Made by a program: the position numbers and the translations under genes
The notes under the pieces: model-generated
Seen by the model: only the letters and a program-made list of their open reading frames with translations
What the model was told of the DNA's origin: nothing
The model's database searches: none
In this document: positions 32,001 to 37,016 of the stretch, in pieces
How positions within the stretch are numbered: position 1 is the stretch's first letter
Layout: every line of letters begins with the position of its first letter
NCBI GenBank assembly: GCA_002811675.1
Contig: PDIM01010332.1
Span: 7,408 to 44,423, forward strand
DNA: 37,016 nt
Source of the DNA: Ichthyosporea sp. XGB-2017a
Lineage: Eukaryota > Opisthokonta > Ichthyosporea
Direction: 5' to 3'

Positions 32001-33959
32001 ATGCATTCACTGCTTTCTGGAAATGTCAAGGGAATTCAAAAGGACATTGACCTTCTTGCAAAGAAGCACGACTGCGTAGTAAATGAGCAAACAAGCGAAG
32101 ATCGCTTTGATTACCAAAGGAGCTCAAAAGCGCACCACCTTATTCCCTCGCATATGGATAAAGAGAAAAACAAAAAGCTCAAGTGCACTATTACGTCTTA
32201 TTATTTCTATGACATAGTGAAGATGCTTACTGATAAGGCAACATCCCAATGCGAAGGTGAGCGAGGATCAGTTGACAAAAAAATTAAAGTTCTTTTTGAA
32301 TATCTTCTGGTCAGAAACCACATTGCAAATATTCTTAAGCGCACGGATAGCGTTCCAGGGATGACTATACCCGATTATTCTCGTGATGGGATCTTCTTCG
32401 ATGCGCTAATTCAATTTTATCACGGGAATTTTGAAGTTCTCTTAGATGTAATTTGCGATATGGAGCAAATTGGTGTGCGAGTGGAGAAGCCGCGAGATGG
32501 GCTTCCAAATGAACATGCATCCAGAGGGCCTCACCAAAATGATGAACGAAGTTTAATTAGGAACATTACCATGGTTCTTGCTGGGGAAGAATCTCTCCAT
32601 GGGGATTCTGCAGTTTATATAGCAAAAGCATTACGTTTTAACAAAGAGGCGGCACAGACACTGCTTCTATCAAAGCTGTGTTGCAGAGATTTCTATTTTG
32701 ATATGTATATGCGTCTTAAAGTGAATAAGAAAGTAGGTAAAGCTCAAGAATTGCGGACGAAGGAAAAAGACAAAGGTCAAGGCTTGAAGACGCACTTTCC
32801 TGCTGTAGATGCTGAGAGTGGTCACGGTTCACTGAACACACATGATATTCTAGAATCAGTTAGTGATGATAATGATGATATGGATGGAGAGGGTGGAAGT
32901 CACCCTAGCTCAAGTAACAACATAATGGACGCTATGTCTTATACCCAAATCGAGAGTATGCGCTTGGCCTACGAAGCTCGTGTAATAGAACGCTACAGTT
33001 CAGCTACATTGAACAGCTGGTGCGAACTAGCGTATCAATTCTATATTGATGGTGTTGGTGTTCTACGAAAACGAGCACCTCGTCAAATCGAAGCATATGT
33101 CCTGCCAAGTGCGGTTGAAATAATGGACAACAATGCATCTGATGCAGCCACGTTACGATATGACATAGAGAGAGAGGAGGAACAATTCCGAATACTTTTG
33201 ACTGGGGCTAACAAAGTTTTGAACGTTTCACATGACACAGTGGTCGGTCTCATGGCTATATCACAACTGCATTTTGAAGCTCTCGGACTTTTGGCCTCCC
33301 AATTTGGTCATTGTGATGTGGCAACAATCAGAAGCATTGTTCATGCAGTCAGAAATGAGAAAAAGAATGTGCAAAGCCTAGTCAATCATTCGCTAAAGGA
33401 AATTAGCGATAAAGGTTCAAAACGACTCGCCCTTCTAAATATCCATCACACAAGCAAAATGAAAATGTCAACAATATTTAGAGCCTTTGACGTAGACGAA
33501 AGCGGTGATTTAGGAGTTGAAGAATTCCATGAACTATTGAAGTATCTTGGGGTACCCATGTCCAAATCCAAGTCAATGAGATTATTTGTTGCTGTAGATA
33601 AGGACGCCAACGGGTGCATTGATTACATTGAATTTGAAAAATTGTATAGTCTGCTCAAGCGTTTCTTGGCACAGCGAGTGGCCACTTTGCTTGGGTATGA
33701 CTACTTTACTCTGATTAGGGATCTTATGTTGGGTCTGCTTTGGCTCATAATGGGTTTGATTTTTATAACTACAGGAATTGTTGCTTTTGCCAATCAAGAC
33801 GACGAATTTTCCTCAGTAATTAATTCTCTCTTGCCTTTAATAGCAGGTGTAGTAACTGCAGGGTCACGGAAAAAGAGAAGAAGTTCAAGTGGAGCTAGTG
33901 ACTTGGATGATAGCGTTGATGCGAGCTTCGGTGGTGATGAAGAGGGTTTTGATATGTAG
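20088..33959 (+). CDS. Giant multi-pass membrane protein with helical repeats and an EF-hand pair (about 4,560 aa, three exons)
   Basis: Proposed join(20088..21288, 21341 or 21362..21626, 21749..33959), 4,565 or 4,558 aa. Layout by position: cytosolic Glu/Arg-rich low-complexity region (20088-21748); membrane segment 21783-21851; Cys-containing, beta-rich, probably extracellular domain (to 23380); membrane segment 23381-23455; cytosolic loop with an Asp run (23700-23774); four hydrophobic segments at 24641-25250; then about 8 kb of soluble, Leu-rich degenerate helical repeats with recurrent LG(V/I) and GN/GD turns (for example LAQALGVQESVLAGIFSLL and LAQVLKVDSATLVSLVSMF); two canonical EF-hand loops (33489-33524, DVDESGDLGVEE; 33597-33632, DKDANGCIDYIE); and hydrophobic segments at 33723-33791 and 33817-33864 before a basic/acidic tail. 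It is probably a calcium-responsive membrane scaffold or channel-like protein; that is inference and no named family is recognised. The start at 20088 is preferred over an earlier in-frame ATG at 19962 because the latter runs through T-rich leader sequence. The link of exon 1 is less certain than exons 2-3. Confidence 0.8.
21289..21361 (+). other. Probable short intron or frame change in the giant gene
   Basis: The exon-1 frame and the next frame overlap by about 85 bases. A donor G|GTATCT at 21289 pairs in phase 1 with either ATCAG at 21340 (52 nt) or GTAG at 21361 (73 nt, with CCTAAC just upstream); both keep the frame open. Alternatives are a one-base indel or programmed frameshifting. Confidence 0.45.
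21627..21748 (+). other. Spliceosomal intron (122 nt) of the giant gene
   Basis: Donor GG|GTATGT, perfect TACTAAC about 60 bases before the end, pyrimidine-rich tract and TTTAG acceptor. Splicing in phase 2 joins Ile-Gly to Phe-Arg-Arg-Arg-Lys, directly ahead of the first membrane segment. Confidence 0.88.
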
Positions 33960-33961
33960 AA

Positions 33962-33967
33962 AATAAA
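33962..33967 (+). terminator. Poly(A) signal of the giant gene
   Basis: AATAAA begins three bases after the TAG stop at 33957-33959, implying a minimal 3' UTR. Confidence 0.6.
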
Positions 33968-34131
33968 GACTGTACTGGATTACAAAATCAACAAGGAGAG
34001 AATTACAAATATTTTTCAAATCACAACGGAGAATCACAACACTGCTAGCTAGTTGCTTGACTCCACCTCTCGCCTCTCGGTGAATACTATTCAAGAATCA
34101 TTGATTTGAATCAAAGAGTCTTTAAAATCAA

Positions 34132-34236
34132 TAGTCGTCGTTTAAGTTTTTAGTCGACTAAAAAATGGATAGAAGGATAGAAATGGCCAATGGGGATTGG
34201 GGAATATCCATCCTTTAATTAGTCGCTCTTTAGTCG
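34132..34236. promoter_or_regulatory. TAGTCG cluster with an 18-bp palindrome upstream of the 613-aa gene
   Basis: TAGTCG occurs at 34132, 34151, 34220 and 34231, and once inverted at 34155. The central pair forms a perfect 18-bp palindrome (TTTTTAGTCGACTAAAAA, 34147-34164). CCAAT (34187) and ATTGG (34196) lie between. This looks like a dimeric transcription-factor site array. The half-palindrome CCATGGCAAC at 34243-34252 resembles an RFX X-box half site. Confidence 0.5.
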
Positions 34237-34306
34237 CGTCGTCCATGGCAACCAAGGAGCGGGTCCGGCCCTGGCCCCTGTCTGAGGTGAAGTCTCTATT
34301 GGAGTT

Positions 34307-34942
34307 ATGGCAATTAAATTAAAAGGAATAAACTCAAGCAGCGGGAAAAGTGGCCGGTTGTGCAGGAATCAGCAGCGCGAGGCTTTTTACTGGATGAAGC
34401 AGAGCATTATGGGATTAGGCTTTTTCACTTTGCTTCTCTTTGCCTTGTGTAATGTATTGTCTTGTATAGACACAGTGAATGGCTTTGTGGGATTGGAAGA
34501 CATTTGGGCTTCACCAAAGGCAGCACGTGTCAGGAGGAGCACATGGAATGGGAATCACGAACCCGCAGCCTCACTTGACTGGAAGACAGGAATCTCAATT
34601 AGAAAAGTAGAAAATAGCAGAGTGGGGCTAAATGATTTTGCAACTCTTCCCTCGACTGGGTTGGGCTTTTATGAACCTTCTTCTGGCATGAAAAAGGGCT
34701 ACGGACAAATGGCCGAAGAGTGTGTTGTGCGGGAGGATAGCAAGGAGTACAGCGGGTCTTATGGGTATATGGAGCTTGGTCAAGTCTATGTAGTGAGGGT
34801 ACTGGAGGCTGTGTCCATGGTGTGTTATACGCCCGGGAAGGCAGATCACCACCGGGTGACCATATTTCATCCAGGGAGGCCTCAGATGATTATCAGAAAT
34901 GCCTGTAACCTCTACCAGAACTGCTACATGGGAAAGGAAGGA

Positions 34943-34985
<43 letters not shown>

Positions 34986-36148
34986 TCCTTGTGTCTGACG
35001 CACTGCCTCTTTTCTACTCCACCGAAGCAATTGAAAATGTTAAAAACAGGACAGTCAATCCTTCGTATACCACAGTGAATGGTTTTAATGAGGTACAGCG
35101 TCACAGGAAGGATCCCCATGATGACAGCTATGTCCAATACTTAATGCGAGTTAGATATAGCCCAACAGACGGTAAAAAAACGTATGAAATTGAGGCGTTT
35201 AATTGCTTTCCAATGTCCCACGTACTTGGAGGACTTGTTCGTACAGTGCATGAGCAAAAAGGGAATCCAATTCTTCGTTTAGAAGGGCAAATCCAGAAAT
35301 CTGGAAATATTACAAATTTTAATATAGGCATATTCACATTCATATCTGAGCACTTTTACTTTGATCACCACTCATCTGAAAGGTATGCGTATGAGGAGTG
35401 TGAGTGGTCAAAGTATGGTTTAGTCATTTACGGACAAGATGGAGCGATAAAAGGAACATTTTTTAGCAAAACAGGTATGGCTCGATGGTTATTGCATGTC
35501 ATGTCTCAAGATATTGTAATGCATGTCCCTTCTAGTTCACTTAAAACACTTACCTTGGAAGATGCGTCTTATAATAAGCTTAAAGTAGTTCCCGAGGCTC
35601 CCTTGAGAGGAAAGCCTCGACATTTGACCCCAAGTGAATACTCCAAAGTTTGTACTGCTCTGTATCAACATTATGTCCCTTACGAGAACGAATTTAACAA
35701 AAAGAAAATAAGTCCCTCCTTTGCACTCGATTTTGGACTGAATGCCCATCTTGTATTTGAACAAAGGTCACTATGGATGACCCTGTTTAAAGGATGTTTT
35801 ATTAAACCATCAGTTGAACTAGCAAAGTCGCGTGAGATTCCTGAAGAAGACCTGAAGGTTCTTCTTAAGAACCACGAGGACGATCCTACAAGGCCATTCC
35901 ATAGAGATTATAAGGAACTTTATGACTATACCGTAGACTTCGACTTCAAATGTGCACTCCATGCAATGTTTAACTGGTCGGGCTATGAACATTATAGCGA
36001 TTTATCAGCTTGGGTACCTTTCTCTCCTTTGTCTCATTTGGATGTCACTGAACTTATTAAGAACGTTGAAGTTTGGTATCCCGGTCATCCACTGACGTGG
36101 TTTGGCAAAGTGTTGAAAAAAAAGAGAGATTTACAACGCGGATGGTAG
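34307..36148 (+). CDS. Secretory or type II membrane protein with poly-Asp tract (613 aa), unknown family
   Basis: Single exon. A basic N-terminal segment precedes a strong hydrophobic stretch (residues 34-52). If translation starts at 34394 instead of 34307, that stretch becomes a standard signal peptide; if at 34307, a type II anchor. The lumenal part has regularly spaced Cys, an uninterrupted run of 14 Asp (from 34943), Asn-x-Thr sequons and many aromatic residues. Segments such as YAYEECEWSKYGLVIYGQDG and the C-terminal VWYPGHPLTWFGK look like an ordered globular domain, but I do not recognise it. It ends with a basic tail. AATAAA lies at 36245. Expression control may involve the TAGTCG array upstream. 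Confidence 0.78.
34943..34984 (+). repeat. Pure (GAT)14 microsatellite coding poly-Asp
   Basis: Forty-two bases of perfect GAT repeats in frame inside the 613-aa gene, with no synonymous GAC interruptions. This indicates recent slippage and probable length polymorphism, and may bind cations. Confidence 0.92.
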
Positions 36149-36244
36149 AAACAGTCAGTTACAGGCTCTCTCAGTTGCTTCATTGAAAGGAACGGGGCAG
36201 CTGTGAGGCACTTTGCTCGCCGACAGAGGCTGTACAAAGGCCTT

Positions 36245-36250
36245 AATAAA
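36245..36250 (+). terminator. Poly(A) signal of the 613-aa gene
   Basis: AATAAA about 97 bases past the TAG stop. The rest of 36149-36545 holds no supported gene; an AGCCAAT motif lies near 36328. Confidence 0.5.
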
Positions 36251-36545
36251 AATAGGGAGAGGTTGTGCTTATTTAGCTCTGTGTAGAAGGTTTGTAATTT
36301 GTCATTCCCACTCTGCACATCTCGGCAATAGCCAATAGTGGGCAATACAGAACAAAAACAAAAAGACCGATGGTTTCTCTTTTATTTCTGAGTCCCGCGG
36401 CGCCATTCCGCTGCTCCTAAATATGCCATTGTGAGATTGTTGAATTGTCGCCCACAAACTCACGCAGATGCAGTATTGACACATTGATGAGTCAAGTGTC
36501 AAAAAAAGTCAATGGTTGTGGAACTGTCCTATCTTCTTTTCTTCC

Positions 36546-36664
36546 GGTTGCGGCCACATCTGGTAAAAAGCACCTCATCTCGTCCGATCTGGGAAGTTAA
36601 GATGCTACGAGCGTGGTCAGTACTACGGCTGGGGACAACGTGGGAATACCACGTGCTGCAACCT
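36546..36664 (+). rRNA. 5S ribosomal RNA
   Basis: 119 bases with the 5S signature: GGTTGCGGCCA at the 5' end pairs with TGCAACC at the 3' end; AAGCACC, TCCGATC and AGTTAAG in the middle (internal control region A box); and GGTCAGTACT...GGCTGGG (C box). It is a single copy outside any visible rDNA unit. No T run follows at once; the first is at 36732-36739, with a 7-bp hairpin (36680-36700) between. Confidence 0.93.
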
Positions 36665-36731
36665 CCTTCTCTCCTTCTCAAGGAGCTTCACGGGCTCCTT
36701 GCTTGCTCCTTCTTCACTAGAATCACTATCC

Positions 36732-36739
36732 TTTTTTTT
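36732..36739 (+). terminator. T8 run, possible Pol III terminator for the 5S gene
   Basis: Eight T residues, the first T4-or-longer run after the 5S gene, about 68 bases downstream. The AAGGAGC/GCTCCTT hairpin at 36680-36700 lies in the presumed trailer. Confidence 0.4.
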
Positions 36740-36840
36740 ATGCCTCGGCACAAAGATAGACTTTTTTTGTGTTTCTTTGGGTTACACTGTGGCACAAATG
36801 GGAGAATGTTTCGCACGTGTTTCACGGTCAGCTGTTTGCG

Positions 36841-36913
36841 GTTTCTATGATCTAGTTGGTTAGGATATCTGCTTTACACGCAGAAGGTCCCGGGTTCGAA
36901 CCCCGGTGGAAAC
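36841..36913 (+). tRNA. tRNA-Val (anticodon UAC)
   Basis: Complete cloverleaf: acceptor GTTTCTA/TGGAAAC, D arm with GTTGGTTA, anticodon stem TCTGC/GCAGA with loop TTTACAC (anticodon TAC at 36875-36877), variable AGGTC, and T arm CCGGG-TTCGAAC-CCCGG. A box TGATCTAGTTGG and B box GGTTCGAACC are present. The anticodon arm matches the common eukaryotic tRNA-Val form. No intron and no encoded CCA, as expected for a nuclear gene. Confidence 0.95.
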
Positions 36914-36916
36914 TCC

Positions 36917-36929
36917 TTTTTTTTTTTTT
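36917..36929 (+). terminator. T13 Pol III terminator of tRNA-Val
   Basis: Thirteen T residues starting three bases after the discriminator position. Confidence 0.8.
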
Positions 36930-36934
36930 CTTTG

Positions 36935-36935
<1 letters not shown>

Positions 36936-37016
<81 letters not shown>
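36936..37016. repeat. 81-base T homopolymer at the window end
   Basis: An unbroken T run to the last base. It may be an assembly edge artefact, a long simple repeat, or the poly(A) tail of a minus-strand retroelement inserted just downstream of the tRNA gene. Confidence 0.85.

Overview
The window is nuclear DNA of an intron-poor unicellular eukaryote. The evidence is spliceosomal introns with GTAAGT or GTATGT donors and perfect TACTAAC branch points, TATA boxes, AATAAA poly(A) signals, N-terminal signal peptides, a eukaryotic 5S rRNA gene and a eukaryotic tRNA-Val gene. Coding regions are long and mostly uninterrupted, and nothing looks like an operon. I cannot name the lineage with confidence: most proteins show no family I recognise, which suits a poorly sampled protist.

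Layout. 0.9-1.7 kb: a small secreted protein gene. 2.2-2.4 kb: a 34-bp minisatellite. 2.6-3.6 kb: a coiled-coil protein with a C-terminal half resembling the mainly bacterial DUF2130 (PD-(D/E)XK-like) family, apparently lacking catalytic residues. 3.67-4.14 kb: an exact 235-bp tandem duplication. 4.6-13.5 kb: two very large secretory or membrane paralogs arranged head to head. The minus-strand copy (1,702 aa after removal of a 67-nt intron) ends in a Cys-rich region and an EGF-like module; the plus-strand copy (1,155 aa) lacks that tail. 13.8-14.3 kb: an unknown 185-aa gene. 14.9-18.2 kb: a family of Cys-rich secreted proteins, with two intact minus-strand copies and one frameshifted plus-strand remnant. 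18.95-19.56 kb: remains of a spliced gene with a frameshift, visible only when both reading frames and an intron are considered.

20.1-34.0 kb is one giant gene for a multi-pass membrane protein of about 4,560 aa. It has an acidic N-terminal region, an ectodomain, a very long cytosolic stretch of degenerate helical repeats, a canonical EF-hand pair and two C-terminal hydrophobic segments. 34.3-36.1 kb encodes a 613-aa secretory or type II membrane protein with a pure GAT (poly-Asp) microsatellite. The right edge holds a 5S rRNA gene, a tRNA-Val(UAC) gene and an 81-base T run that reaches the end of the window.

Taken together, the window is dominated by lineage-specific secreted and membrane proteins, several in recent or decaying duplicates. 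That suggests a cell-surface or secretome locus shaped by local duplication. The functional links between genes are inference only.
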